A stretch of DNA of 64,000 bases from Bacteroidota bacterium (lineage in GTDB: Bacteria > Bacteroidota > Bacteroidia > Bacteroidales > CAIXZF01), in the NCBI GenBank assembly GCA_022709385.1, contig JAKLIX010000001.1, positions 124,001-188,000 on the forward strand, read 5' to 3'. The position numbers and the translations under genes were made by a program. Positions 45,827 through 55,083 of this stretch are shown here, piece by piece (position 1 is the first letter of the stretch; every line of letters starts with the position of its first letter). The notes under the pieces are model-generated. The model worked only from the letters and a program-made list of their open reading frames with translations, made no database searches and had not been told where the DNA came from.

Positions 45827-48800
45827 TTATCTGGTGATGATCATCCTGGCAATGCTTATCCCGTCCGGAGTTTCCAGCCTGATAAAATAGACACCCGGGG
45901 CGCGTGAGCAGTTGTTCGGGAAGCAGTTCCCGGTTTTAAAAGTGTGGATACCGGCATCCATGACGTTGTCTGCGAGTACTGCCAGCAGTTGCCCTTCGGC
46001 ACTCAGGACAGTGAGCTTTCCATGCATGGAACGGGGCAGCGACAGGTGAATGAAGGATTGGTCGGTAACCGGATTCGGATGAACAGATAAGCCGTGCTTT
46101 CCTGATTCACCTGCGATTATTTTTGGATGGAAAAGCAATACCTCATCATAAATCTCAGCCTTTGCATCGGCAATTTCAGAACCAGGAAGGCATTCCAGCG
46201 AAAGGGAAGGAATCACCGGGTCTGTCAGGACAAGGGTGATCCACATCAGGGCTTCCCCGGCGGCTGTTTCAGGTGGATAGGGGTTGACACGTGAGATGGC
46301 AAGGACATCGTCATGGCTTGTCCACACCAGGTGTTCCTGATAATCTCCTGGAACATTGACAGCTTCGACCTTTACCTGAGCCGCCGGAAAACGGATGAAC
46401 AGGGTCATCGCACCACCTTCGCAGGGCATGTTGCAAAAGATGGGCAATACGATCCTGTTTCCGTCTGTTTCCAGGATTTCGTCTCCTTCAGTGAGAATTA
46501 CCCCGGCTTTCGTCTTTGCCGGAACCTGGTATGAGCCGTTCACATCGCCGGTTGTGAGGCCGTGAAGATCCTGGGTAAGGGCAGGTGAGCCGGGAATCAT
46601 GAGTACCGGGTTGTCAAATACCCAGTCACCGGCCGGGAAGGATTCCATCAAACCCACCGCCCGGCGTTGTACCATAAGAGCGTCAATGGTATTGACGACA
46701 GGAGAATTGTCGACATTACCCGCCTTTAAAGCCAGTCCGGTCAGCGGACTCAGATTCACGAAATGGCGCAGGATCAGCAGTGCGTCGACAGCGTTCACCC
46801 CTCCCCATGCTTTAGCGGTGGAAGGAAATACCTGGTACTGGCCGGCCGGCACCCCAGAAAAGCAATAAGCACCTGTTTCACTGGTACCAACCTCAGCCAT
46901 GGTGGTATTACCCTGTTTCAGGCTGATAAAGGAGTTGTTCAGGGGAGTTTGGTTTGCGTTCAGGTAAGTAAGAAAGCCCTGCAGCGAACAATCACCAACG
47001 GTGACCATGCGGCTGTCGGTATTGCTGCAGCCGTTTGCGTCGGTGACCGTCACAGCATAAAGTCCGGTGGTATCCACCAGGATCGTTTGCGTATTCTGTC
47101 CTGTATTCCAATCATAGGTAATATATCCCTGCCCAGCATCCAGCATGATGCTGCCTGCAAAGGGAATGGTAGTATCGTTGCCCAGCTCCGGCTGCGGAAG
47201 CGGATAGACCGTCATTGTCAGGGTATCTGAGAGGGCAGGATTACCGCTGAGGCAGCCTTCAAGGCTGCTTGTCAGCCGGCACCAGAAGGTTTCTCCTTCA
47301 GCCGGATCTCCGCAGACCAGGTTTTGTGAGGTCCCGGCCGGTATGCCATTACGGAACCACTGATAGGCGGGATTGCTGCCTCCATTCGAAGGGCTTGCCG
47401 TAAAGGTAACGCTACTGCCTGAACAGACGGATATACCTGGAGCAGCCATAATGCTGACACTTACCGGAACAGCGGGCAACACATTCATGTTCAGCGTATT
47501 GGAGCTTACCGGATTTTGATAAAGACATGATAATGATGATGTTACAGTGCATTGCACTGCATCCCCGTGGGTGAGTTCTGATGTAACATATTGAGGATCA
47601 ATGCTAACTGGCTGTCCGTTTTTTAACCATTGGTACTGCGGGTTTTCACCTCCGTTCGTTATTGTTGCCGAGAACATCACCTCGCTGTCCTGGCAAATGG
47701 ATCCGGGAGGATCAGCCGTAATGTTCACTGTCAGGTTTTGCATGGGATTGACGGTCATAACGACACTGTCGACGGCCGGATTACCAACCGGACACACGAC
47801 ATTGGAGGTCACCTGGCAGCGGATCACATCTCCGTTGGCCAGGCTTACAGGAGTATAGGTAGGATTATAACTGGCCAGGATGCCGTTTTTCCGCCACACA
47901 TAAGCAGGGTTTGGGCCTCCGTTCTGGACCTGGGCAGAGAATACTACCTGCTGGCCCTGGCAGATATTGGTTCCGGGATCCGCTTGAATGTCCACGGATA
48001 CCTGTACCGGATCCCCGACAGTCATCACAATGGTATTGGAGAAGACAGGGTTGTTGATCACGCAGGTATGGTTTGAAGTCATGCGACATTGTACCATATC
48101 TCCGTTCTGAAGGGCCGGACTGCTGAACTGGGTGCTGTTTGATCCCACTGTTAGTCCGTTTACGGTCCATTGGTAAACCGGACTGGTTCCGGGGAATTGC
48201 GGGATGGCGCTGAAGATGACGTTTGTACCCGTACAAATTGCACCGCCGGGATTTGAAATGATGGAAAGACCGGCTGTAACGGGAGGACTGACCACCATGG
48301 TAATCGTGTTTGAGTTGACGGGGTTGGATGTGACACATGGAAGGGCTGAGGTCATCACGCAGCTGATCTGGTCTCCCTGGGCCAGGCTGCCGGTTTGGAA
48401 AACAGGCTGGTTGTTTCCCACATTCTGACCATTCTTTTTCCATTGGTAGGCAGGGTTATCTCCACCGTTGACAGGATTTGCAGTAAAGGTGACATTGGTA
48501 CCCTGGCAAATGGCTCCGGCCGGATTAGCCGTAATGCTCACCGAGGGGGTTACGTTATTTTGCACGCTCACCTGTATCTGGTTCGACATGGCAGGGTTGT
48601 TTGCCGGGCAGCTGATGTTGGAGGTAAGCACACAGGAAATGACTTCTCCGTTTGATAAGTTTGAAACGGTATAGCTGGGTTCATTTCCACCCACATTGGC
48701 TGCATTTCTTTTCCACTGGTAGGAAGGGTTGCTGCCTCCGTTTACGGCAGCAGCGGTAAAGGTGACAGCCTGCCCAAAGCAAAACGTGCCTGCAGGTTCC

Positions 48801-51427
48801 TGGACAATACTGACAGAAACCGTATTGAGGGGATTTACCGTGATATAGTCTGTTTTAGTCATGGTGTTGCTGTTGCCTGACTTGGTAACAGTGAGGCTCA
48901 CTGTGTAAGTTCCTGTATTGCTATACTGGTGTGAAGGATTTTGCAGGCTTGAGGTGCTTCCGTCGCCGAAGGTCCAAAACCAGCTTGTGGGTGATCCGCT
49001 TGAAAGGTCGGTAAACTGAACCGTGCCGTATTTGCAGGGATTGGTGGGTGTAGCGCTGAAGTTTGCATTCACGGGGGCAGAACCCGTAAAATTGATGTCA
49101 TCGATATACAGGTTGTTGCCATAGCCGTTAATGGCCTGGAATTTCAGGATAACGGTATTGCCTAAGTAGCCGGTAAGGTTAATGTTTTCGGTACGCCAGT
49201 CGGTGCTTACTGCCGGAATAAACATATAAGTGGCGGCAGGACCGGTGGCAAGGACACTACCCGTTTTGTTATACAGGATGTAAGGGAAAGTCTGGCCACA
49301 GTCCGTGGAAAGAAGAACTTTCAGGGTATCATGGTATTCATCGCTGTACGGACGGTAGGCCACCTTGAAAGTGATCTGTGCAGAACCCCCAGCAGCCAGG
49401 ATCACCGGAGGCATGATCAGTTCATCGGTCTGGGGATTGCTGGGATAATTATAATTGTCCATATAGGCGCATTTGGTGCTGCTGCCGTTTCCGCCGGCGC
49501 CGCTATATATGGCCCATGTTGTCTGACCGTCGGGATTATTGATTGTCCAGTTCTTGGTGGTGAAGCTGCCACTTTCAAAGTTATCTGTGAAAGGAGGGAT
49601 AGCGGGTGCCTGGATACTGATATAATCTTCCCGCGTGAGGGTGTCGCTGCCTGAAGGGCCGCTGATGATCAGCGTAACACTATAAATCCCGCCTGCCGTG
49701 AACTGCACCTGGGGATGTTGGGAAGAGGCGGTGGTTCCATTGACAAATTGCACCTGGGGAGGATCAAAGCTCCAGTTCCAGGATGCCGGGCCTCCTGTAG
49801 ACTGGTCCTGAAGTAAAATAGTCTGGTAACTGCAGGTTTCTGTGATATTCGCAGTGAAGTAGGCCACAGAACCCATGGTAACGGTGAATGAAATCGTACT
49901 TCCGGCAGCGGTCACGGAAGAAATATCGATATCACCCAGGGTCACTCCGTCTGAAAGAAAATCATTCGGATTGGTGGTGTTGTTAAATGTGGTTCTTCCC
50001 GTAGCAAGGCTGAAATGCGCATTGTAAACATTCCCGTTGGTACTGATGGTGCCATTGGGTCTGTAAACATATATTTCATCAGGCGGGCCGTCGGCATTCC
50101 CATTTCCTGCCAGTGCATTGATCCTGTATATCAGAAGTCCTGATCCCGGAACGGAGTTTTCGAAAGCGCCTTCTTTTTTACGATATTCAAAAATGAAATA
50201 TTCGTTGGGGTTATTCGGGGTATTCAGCCTGAACACATTGTTTGTGGCAGTGGCCAGGGGATTCAGGGTATAGGTTCCGCTGGTGGTGATCTGTGGAATG
50301 GATGAGATCCAGCCGGTGTATTTGTATTTCTGGAAGGCACCGATGTGCTGGGGCGGATTGGCATTGGAGGCCATCAGATCCCAGGGGCCGACCGGGTCAA
50401 TTCCGTTGTCGTCGTAATGGTAGAGGTCAGGGCAGCCCATGGTGTGCATCATCTCATGGGCCAGCACTCCGACACCGGATCCGCTCAGAAAATCTTCCAG
50501 CTGGAAATTGTAATCCCAAACCCTTTTACCGTTGATATAGACAGTTTGACTGTACAAAGACCAGCGGTGTGGCCAGAGCAGGGTCGACCAGGCCGTGGTA
50601 CCGCCTTTGATGATAAAGCATACATTGTCAACATAATTATCATTGTCGAAATCAATGTTCAAACTGCCCGGAACCTGGCTTGCAATATATTCGACCGCAT
50701 TTTTCAACAGGGTATGTTCCCTTTCTGTTCTCTCACTTTCGAGGTATCCGTCAGGATTTGTCACTTCATCGTAGGGCATATAATAGGCACGCGGGTGACT
50801 GTCCTGGTAAGAAAGAATGGCAGTACCTGCCGGCAGGGGGTAGAATGTAGAGGGAATAGTCATGCTGTTGTATGAAACATCCTTGAAATAGTTGATCATG
50901 GAGTTCGCGCCTGCCGTATTGTTGTTAAAAAAATCCTCATATACCCCGATACCCTGAGTGAACTGTGACTGGTCGCTGAAGCGCACGAAAACGACCAGGT
51001 TGTTCAATGTTCCGCTGACATCCGGGACAAATTGCCCCGGTGGGGTAATGCCGGTTTTTTTCGGTGTATTTTCCTCAAAGGCTTCTCTTTTCATCTGCCA
51101 TTCCCAGGCTGGAATGTTCAGGCCGGGCTGCAGTCCGAGGGCAAGCGGGTCGGATTGCCCGACAATATGATTTCCTGCCTGTAATGTTCCGTTCACAAGG
51201 ATGGCATACACATAATAACCGTTCGACGGATTCCTGATAATCGTGAAGTTATTGGCATCATGAAGCCAATTGTGATATTCATCTCCGGAGGCGAACAGCT
51301 GAAGCGCCGTGCCGTCGGGCTGATACACAGTGACCGGCATGTCTTTGAGATAAGCGCCGTAGCTGTTGACTGCAACAAAAAGAAAAAGGCAACACAGCCA
51401 GGATAAGATAAGAGTATTTGCTTTCAT
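45827..51427 (-). CDS. M6-type metallopeptidase with Ig repeats, dockerin-like, cohesin-like and T9SS domains
   Basis: The start was set to ATG 51427 because the TAnnTTTG element at 51455 lies inside the longer frame and MKANTLILSWLCCLFLFVAVNSYG is a signal peptide. The 1866-residue protein belongs to the M6 (immune inhibitor A) metallopeptidases: zinc motif HEMMHTMGCPDLYHY near residue 322 and GPWDLMA. Next come PKD domains, a jelly-roll (FTDNFESGSFTTKNW, about 600-780), and about six Ig-like repeats of some 85 residues, each with NPAYQWKKNG-like cores and ending CVLTS. Then follow the dockerin-like module (about 1480-1635), a cohesin-fold-like domain and a type A sorting domain (VHPNPVTDQSF). 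It heads the peptidase cluster. Confidence 0.87.
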   Translation of the reverse strand: MKANTLILSWLCCLFLFVAVNSYGAYLKDMPVTVYQPDGTALQLFASGDEYHNWLHDANNFTIIRNPSNGYYVYAILVNGTLQAGNHIVGQSDPLALGLQPGLNIPAWEWQMKREAFEENTPKKTGITPPGQFVPDVSGTLNNLVVFVRFSDQSQFTQGIGVYEDFFNNNTAGANSMINYFKDVSYNSMTIPSTFYPLPAGTAILSYQDSHPRAYYMPYDEVTNPDGYLESERTEREHTLLKNAVEYIASQVPGSLNIDFDNDNYVDNVCFIIKGGTTAWSTLLWPHRWSLYSQTVYINGKRVWDYNFQLEDFLSGSGVGVLAHEMMHTMGCPDLYHYDDNGIDPVGPWDLMASNANPPQHIGAFQKYKYTGWISSIPQITTSGTYTLNPLATATNNVFRLNTPNNPNEYFIFEYRKKEGAFENSVPGSGLLIYRINALAGNGNADGPPDEIYVYRPNGTISTNGNVYNAHFSLATGRTTFNNTTNPNDFLSDGVTLGDIDISSVTAAGSTISFTVTMGSVAYFTANITETCSYQTILLQDQSTGGPASWNWSFDPPQVQFVNGTTASSQHPQVQFTAGGIYSVTLIISGPSGSDTLTREDYISIQAPAIPPFTDNFESGSFTTKNWTINNPDGQTTWAIYSGAGGNGSSTKCAYMDNYNYPSNPQTDELIMPPVILAAGGSAQITFKVAYRPYSDEYHDTLKVLLSTDCGQTFPYILYNKTGSVLATGPAATYMFIPAVSTDWRTENINLTGYLGNTVILKFQAINGYGNNLYIDDINFTGSAPVNANFSATPTNPCKYGTVQFTDLSSGSPTSWFWTFGDGSTSSLQNPSHQYSNTGTYTVSLTVTKSGNSNTMTKTDYITVNPLNTVSVSIVQEPAGTFCFGQAVTFTAAAVNGGSNPSYQWKRNAANVGGNEPSYTVSNLSNGEVISCVLTSNISCPANNPAMSNQIQVSVQNNVTPSVSITANPAGAICQGTNVTFTANPVNGGDNPAYQWKKNGQNVGNNQPVFQTGSLAQGDQISCVMTSALPCVTSNPVNSNTITMVVSPPVTAGLSIISNPGGAICTGTNVIFSAIPQFPGTSPVYQWTVNGLTVGSNSTQFSSPALQNGDMVQCRMTSNHTCVINNPVFSNTIVMTVGDPVQVSVDIQADPGTNICQGQQVVFSAQVQNGGPNPAYVWRKNGILASYNPTYTPVSLANGDVIRCQVTSNVVCPVGNPAVDSVVMTVNPMQNLTVNITADPPGSICQDSEVMFSATITNGGENPQYQWLKNGQPVSIDPQYVTSELTHGDAVQCTVTSSLSCLYQNPVSSNTLNMNVLPAVPVSVSIMAAPGISVCSGSSVTFTASPSNGGSNPAYQWFRNGIPAGTSQNLVCGDPAEGETFWCRLTSSLEGCLSGNPALSDTLTMTVYPLPQPELGNDTTIPFAGSIMLDAGQGYITYDWNTGQNTQTILVDTTGLYAVTVTDANGCSNTDSRMVTVGDCSLQGFLTYLNANQTPLNNSFISLKQGNTTMAEVGTSETGAYCFSGVPAGQYQVFPSTAKAWGGVNAVDALLILRHFVNLSPLTGLALKAGNVDNSPVVNTIDALMVQRRAVGLMESFPAGDWVFDNPVLMIPGSPALTQDLHGLTTGDVNGSYQVPAKTKAGVILTEGDEILETDGNRIVLPIFCNMPCEGGAMTLFIRFPAAQVKVEAVNVPGDYQEHLVWTSHDDVLAISRVNPYPPETAAGEALMWITLVLTDPVIPSLSLECLPGSEIADAKAEIYDEVLLFHPKIIAGESGKHGLSVHPNPVTDQSFIHLSLPRSMHGKLTVLSAEGQLLAVLADNVMDAGIHTFKTGNCFPNNCSRAPGVYFIRLETPDGISIARMIITR

Positions 51428-51454
51428 TTTTCGGATGAATCTGAATAAGGGAAA

Positions 51455-51462
51455 CAAAAATA
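51455..51462 (-). promoter_or_regulatory. -7 element of the M6/C25 peptidase cluster
   Basis: The minus strand reads TATTTTTG, a TAnnTTTG match, 28 bp before ATG 51427. It may drive the M6 gene and the two C25 genes with short gaps behind it. Confidence 0.6.
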
Positions 51463-51503
51463 ATGGAAAACGCAACTGCAGAAAACAGTTAAGAATACTT
51501 TAA

Positions 51504-51542
51504 CACGCCCACACCCACACCCACACCCACACCCACACCCAC
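51504..51542. repeat. Hexanucleotide tandem repeat (CACACC)n
   Basis: One imperfect unit (CACGCC) and five perfect CACACC units plus a half unit lie between tRNA-Ser and the peptidase promoter, about 42-80 bp upstream of the -7 element. Slipped-strand copy changes could alter promoter context. Confidence 0.8.
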
Positions 51543-51545
51543 TTG

Positions 51546-51633
51546 CGGAGAGAGAGGGATTCGAACCCCCGGTCCCGCTAGGCAGGACAACAGATTTCGA
51601 GTCTGCCGCATTCGACCACTCTGCCATCTCTCC
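51546..51633 (-). tRNA. tRNA-Ser (CGA)
   Basis: The minus strand gives an 88-nt class II tRNA: acceptor GGAGAGA/TCTCTCC, anticodon loop CTCGAAA (anticodon CGA), a long variable arm (GTCCTGCCTAGCGGGAC) and T-arm GGGGGTTCGAATCCC-like. No CCA is encoded. Confidence 0.93.
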
Positions 51634-51657
51634 AGGCCGGCAAAGGTAGTTTTTTTT

Positions 51658-51705
51658 GGGATGTCATCCTGGCGTTGATTTAAATCAACGCCAGGATGAC
51701 ATCCC
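51658..51705. repeat. Perfect 48-bp inverted repeat
   Basis: Two 24-bp arms (GGGATGTCATCCTGGCGTTG... and its complement) meet without a loop base, 1 bp after the stop of the type B T9SS gene. It probably ends that transcript, but only an A-run, not a T-run, follows on the minus strand. Confidence 0.75.
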
Positions 51706-51706
51706 A

Positions 51707-54391
51707 TTAGCGTAAAAGGGTCACCGAACCATTGATTTTCCTGGGGCGCGGCTCCTGCGGATAAATAATGGAAACCCATGCGGCAGTGAAAAAATACACT
51801 CCTTCGGCACAGTCATTCCCTCGGTTGAAAAGAGTTCCGTCCCAACCTTCCGCCAAATCTCCGGAATCATATACCGTATTTCCCCAGCGGTTAAATACAA
51901 TAATATGAAAATCAATGATCTCCCCTGTTTTGCGGGCGATAAAGCGGTCGTTGATCTGGTCGTCGTTGGGTGTAAAAACATTGGGCAGTTCCAGGTCGCT
52001 GCAGTCCATCACTTCCAGGCTGTCGATACCGTAGCAATTGCCCAGGTAAACCTTCACCCAGTAAAATCCGGGTGCATTTGCCCTGAATTCCCTGCTGTCA
52101 TGGCCGTCCTGCCATTCATACTGCACACTGTCGGCATAGGTTCCGGCATCGAGCAACAATTCCGGGAGGTCGCAAAGGTAGAGGTCTTCACCAAGGTCAA
52201 CGGCGGGACTGGGATACACCCTGATTTCCACGCTGCCGGCCATGTCATTCTGGCAATTGTGATCCGGATCGACGGCGTGGATGGTATAAATTCCTGCAAG
52301 GGATTGGTTGCTGAAAGAAAGGGGGCTTCCTGTTCCGGAAAAAGGAAATCCCTGCATATGACCGTTAAGCAGCAGGGTATAAGTGATCCCGGTCTGGGAA
52401 CTGTCGAGGGTAACCGCAAGGCCGGGGGTACCGGCACACATGGTTCCACCTCCGCCCACCTGGAAAGCCAAGGGAAGCGGAATCACCTCCATGATGGTGG
52501 AATCGGCATTGGTACATCCTGCTGTGTCGGAATAGGTGTAAGTGATGGTAAAGGTACCGCTGCCTGACAGGGATGGAAAGAATTCCGTTCCTGTGAGATA
52601 AGGTCCGCTGTAAGTACCTCCGGCGGGCAAACCGCCACTGATCAGGACGATGCTGTCGCTGATGCAGACCGGATTGATGTCAGCCAGGCTGACCAGGGGC
52701 AAAGGCAGCACCTGTATGGATTGATAAGCTGTGTCACCGCAACCGATAGAATCTGAATAGGTATATCCAAGCGAAAAGATGCCTGTTCCGCTGGCTGAAG
52801 GATCGAAGATTCCATTAACGACAGCTGTTCCAATATAATAACCACCGGACGGAAGTCCGCCGCTGAGCGTAAATGCCTCCGCATCCGCGCAAAGAGACGG
52901 CAGTGAAGGCATGGTGACCAGGGGGATGGCGTTGATGGTGACAAACTGGGTGTCGGCCCCGATACAGCCAAAGATATCAGCATAGGTGTAGATAATCTGA
53001 TGTGTTCCGTTTCCGGCTTGTGAGGCGTTGAAAATATTGCCGGTGATACCCGGTCCTGTGTAGGTTCCTCCTGCAGGGCTTCCGCCGTTGAGGTAGATGG
53101 GCGGATGGTTCTCACACATGGGGGCGGGAGGGCTAAAGTTGACAGTGGGCCCGGGTTCATTGGTAAGGATGATCGAATAAGTGGCAGTACAAAGATTGCT
53201 GTCGGTTACGGTGAGCGTGTAATTGCCGGGCCATACATTCTGCAGGTTGGAGGTGGTCTGCGGAGGAGTGGTATTCCAGAGGTAGGTATATGGTGGTGTT
53301 CCGCCAGCAGCCTGTGTGTAAACATTCCCGTTGGCCTGATTGCAATGGGCATTGGAATAGGAAGTCATGGATAGCGTCGGACCGGGTGCATCGGGTACGG
53401 TAAAGCTGGCTGTTTTGCTGCATCCGTCGCTGGTAACCGTAACTGTATAGGTACCGGCAGGCACCCCGCTCAGGGTCGGAGTGTATTGTGGAGGCGTGGT
53501 GTTCCAGACGTAGGTGTAGGTACTGTCGCCACCGCTTCCCGTGACAGTAATGGATCCGTCGGCATGGCCGCAGTGAGCTGTTACGACGCCGGCAGCCTGG
53601 ACATTCACATTGTTGATACTCACGACAGTCTGAAGGATGGTGGTGTCGTTTGCGCAGAAATTATTCAAACCCGGGTTCACGATCAAAGCTGTGTAAGTGG
53701 TTGTAACGGCAGGCGTAACCATGATGGTTGCATTGTTTTGCTGGCCGGTAAGTGAGGGATCCAGGGGAAATGAAGTCCACAGGTAATTTATGCCTCCCAG
53801 TGCTGATAATGTAGCCGTACTGTTTTCACATATCGTCTGGTCGGGAGAAATCACAGGAGCGATGTTGACCCCTACACTGCAGGCAATCACGTAATCACAG
53901 ACATCCCCCATGGCTCCGTCAATCATAAAGAAGTATACATTTCCGGGCGTCAGTCCGGTAGCCATGATCTGCCCGTTGGTAGGCGTCTGAGGATTCCAGC
54001 AGTTTGAAAAAGGAATGTAATTATAGCAATCTGTGGTGGAATAGATTTGCATTTGTATTCCTCTGTTAATCTGGCAATTGCTGCACCAGACGTCAAAAAT
54101 GGCTACCGTTGAGTCAGCGATGAATTTCAACCAGGAATTATTCTGGATGGTTGCACAAAAAACTGCACCCAGGGGCGTAAAAGTTTCATTGCTGCTGTTG
54201 GTCGCGCTGACGGTATTGGTATAGAAAGCACTGGTGTTTCCGCAATAACCGTTCAGATTGCAGATGGGTGTTGCCGTACTGCAATAATCCCCTGCAATGG
54301 GATTGGTGGCGCAGGGTGGCTGGGCATTCAGGATGGTCAGCGAAGAAATAAATAATCCCAGGGTGATGGATAAGGCGGTTACCCTTGTCAT
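51707..54391 (-). CDS. Secreted T9SS type B (gliding-motility-type) multidomain protein
   Basis: The 894-residue protein has a signal peptide (MTRVTALSITLGLFISSLTILNAQ) and an N-terminal domain of about 160 residues rich in paired cysteines (GDYCSTATPICNLNGYC). Then come PKD/SprB-like repeats (GTYTVTVTSDGCSKTASF, GNYTLTVTDSNLC) and at least five Ig-like units with GGxYxGxG. The C-terminus has the CHU_C/type B signal: LPNVFTPNDDQINDRF, FNRWGNTVYDS and NGSVTLLR. This signal class directs secretion through T9SS without processing typical of type A and is found in large adhesins such as SprB. No enzymatic motif is seen. Confidence 0.88.
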   Translation of the reverse strand: MTRVTALSITLGLFISSLTILNAQPPCATNPIAGDYCSTATPICNLNGYCGNTSAFYTNTVSATNSSNETFTPLGAVFCATIQNNSWLKFIADSTVAIFDVWCSNCQINRGIQMQIYSTTDCYNYIPFSNCWNPQTPTNGQIMATGLTPGNVYFFMIDGAMGDVCDYVIACSVGVNIAPVISPDQTICENSTATLSALGGINYLWTSFPLDPSLTGQQNNATIMVTPAVTTTYTALIVNPGLNNFCANDTTILQTVVSINNVNVQAAGVVTAHCGHADGSITVTGSGGDSTYTYVWNTTPPQYTPTLSGVPAGTYTVTVTSDGCSKTASFTVPDAPGPTLSMTSYSNAHCNQANGNVYTQAAGGTPPYTYLWNTTPPQTTSNLQNVWPGNYTLTVTDSNLCTATYSIILTNEPGPTVNFSPPAPMCENHPPIYLNGGSPAGGTYTGPGITGNIFNASQAGNGTHQIIYTYADIFGCIGADTQFVTINAIPLVTMPSLPSLCADAEAFTLSGGLPSGGYYIGTAVVNGIFDPSASGTGIFSLGYTYSDSIGCGDTAYQSIQVLPLPLVSLADINPVCISDSIVLISGGLPAGGTYSGPYLTGTEFFPSLSGSGTFTITYTYSDTAGCTNADSTIMEVIPLPLAFQVGGGGTMCAGTPGLAVTLDSSQTGITYTLLLNGHMQGFPFSGTGSPLSFSNQSLAGIYTIHAVDPDHNCQNDMAGSVEIRVYPSPAVDLGEDLYLCDLPELLLDAGTYADSVQYEWQDGHDSREFRANAPGFYWVKVYLGNCYGIDSLEVMDCSDLELPNVFTPNDDQINDRFIARKTGEIIDFHIIVFNRWGNTVYDSGDLAEGWDGTLFNRGNDCAEGVYFFTAAWVSIIYPQEPRPRKINGSVTLLR

Positions 54392-54409
54392 AAAGGTATC
54401 ATTGGGTTA

Positions 54410-54417
54410 CAAATGTA
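54410..54417 (-). promoter_or_regulatory. -7 element of the type B T9SS gene
   Basis: The minus strand reads TACATTTG, a TAnnTTTG match, 19 bp before the ATG at 54391. Confidence 0.6.
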
Positions 54418-54645
54418 AAACAAATTTCGAAAAACCGCATTTTTATATTATTGAATATCAGTTTATTTAAAATAATCGGGGGGGTATAGGGGCAGCTTGT
54501 TTTATTAGACAGTTGATTCGTAAAAAGGTAACCTGTATGATAAAGTTTTTTTTCAGCAGGATCAGGCTGAAAGCTATTCAGAGGGCTTAAAGGTGTTTAT
54601 GTTAAAAAACACTATTTTCGCTTTTCCATTCATTGATCCGCACTC

Positions 54646-55083
54646 ATGGAGCCTTTTTTATCCGTTGCGCTTGAAGAAGCCATGAAAGGCCTTTCTGAAG
54701 GAGGGATTCCGATCGGATCCGTCCTTGTTTACAGGGGAAACATCCTTGGCAGAGGCCATAACCGGAGGGTTCAGCAGGGCAGTGTTATTCTGCATGCAGA
54801 AATGGATGCATTGGAGCATGCAGGCAGATTACCGGCATCCGTTTACAGGCAATGTACCCTTTACACCACCCTTTCACCTTGTGCCATGTGTTCAGGAGCT
54901 GTTTTGCTTTACGGTATCCCGAAGGTGGTCATCGGGGAAAACAGGAATTTCAGGGGGGAAGAAGATTTATTGAGGGCCAGGGGCGTTGAACTCCTTATCC
55001 AGGATGATCCTGCCTGCATTTCCATGATGCAGGACTTCATCCGTGAACATCCTGCGCTTTGGTTTGAAGATATCGGGAAATGA
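54646..55083 (+). CDS. Fcy1-type cytosine deaminase
   Basis: The 145-residue zinc enzyme has the cytidine-deaminase-fold motifs LHAEMDALE (His ligand and catalytic Glu) and LSPCAMCSGA (two Cys ligands). Unlike TadA or guanine deaminases, its layout GGIPIGSVLVYR, GRGHNRRVQQGS, LYTTLSPCAMCSG, YGIPKVVIGEN and the C-terminal WFEDIGK follows yeast Fcy1 cytosine deaminase closely (from memory). It would turn cytosine into uracil and ammonia in the cytoplasm. It overlaps the substrate-binding protein gene by 4 bp and heads an ABC importer operon, so the importer may feed it. TadA is less likely because of the C-terminal block. Confidence 0.85.
   Translation: MEPFLSVALEEAMKGLSEGGIPIGSVLVYRGNILGRGHNRRVQQGSVILHAEMDALEHAGRLPASVYRQCTLYTTLSPCAMCSGAVLLYGIPKVVIGENRNFRGEEDLLRARGVELLIQDDPACISMMQDFIREHPALWFEDIGK

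Noticed and set aside
46981..47040. Separate short genes within the giant peptidase genes
   Set aside because: The long frames are continuous with domain order intact, so internal starts are not needed.
45827..51427. Ig-like repeats as a possible CRISPR-like DNA repeat array
   Set aside because: The periodicity of about 255 bp is in the coding frame and is explained by tandem protein domains; no short DNA repeats with spacers are present.
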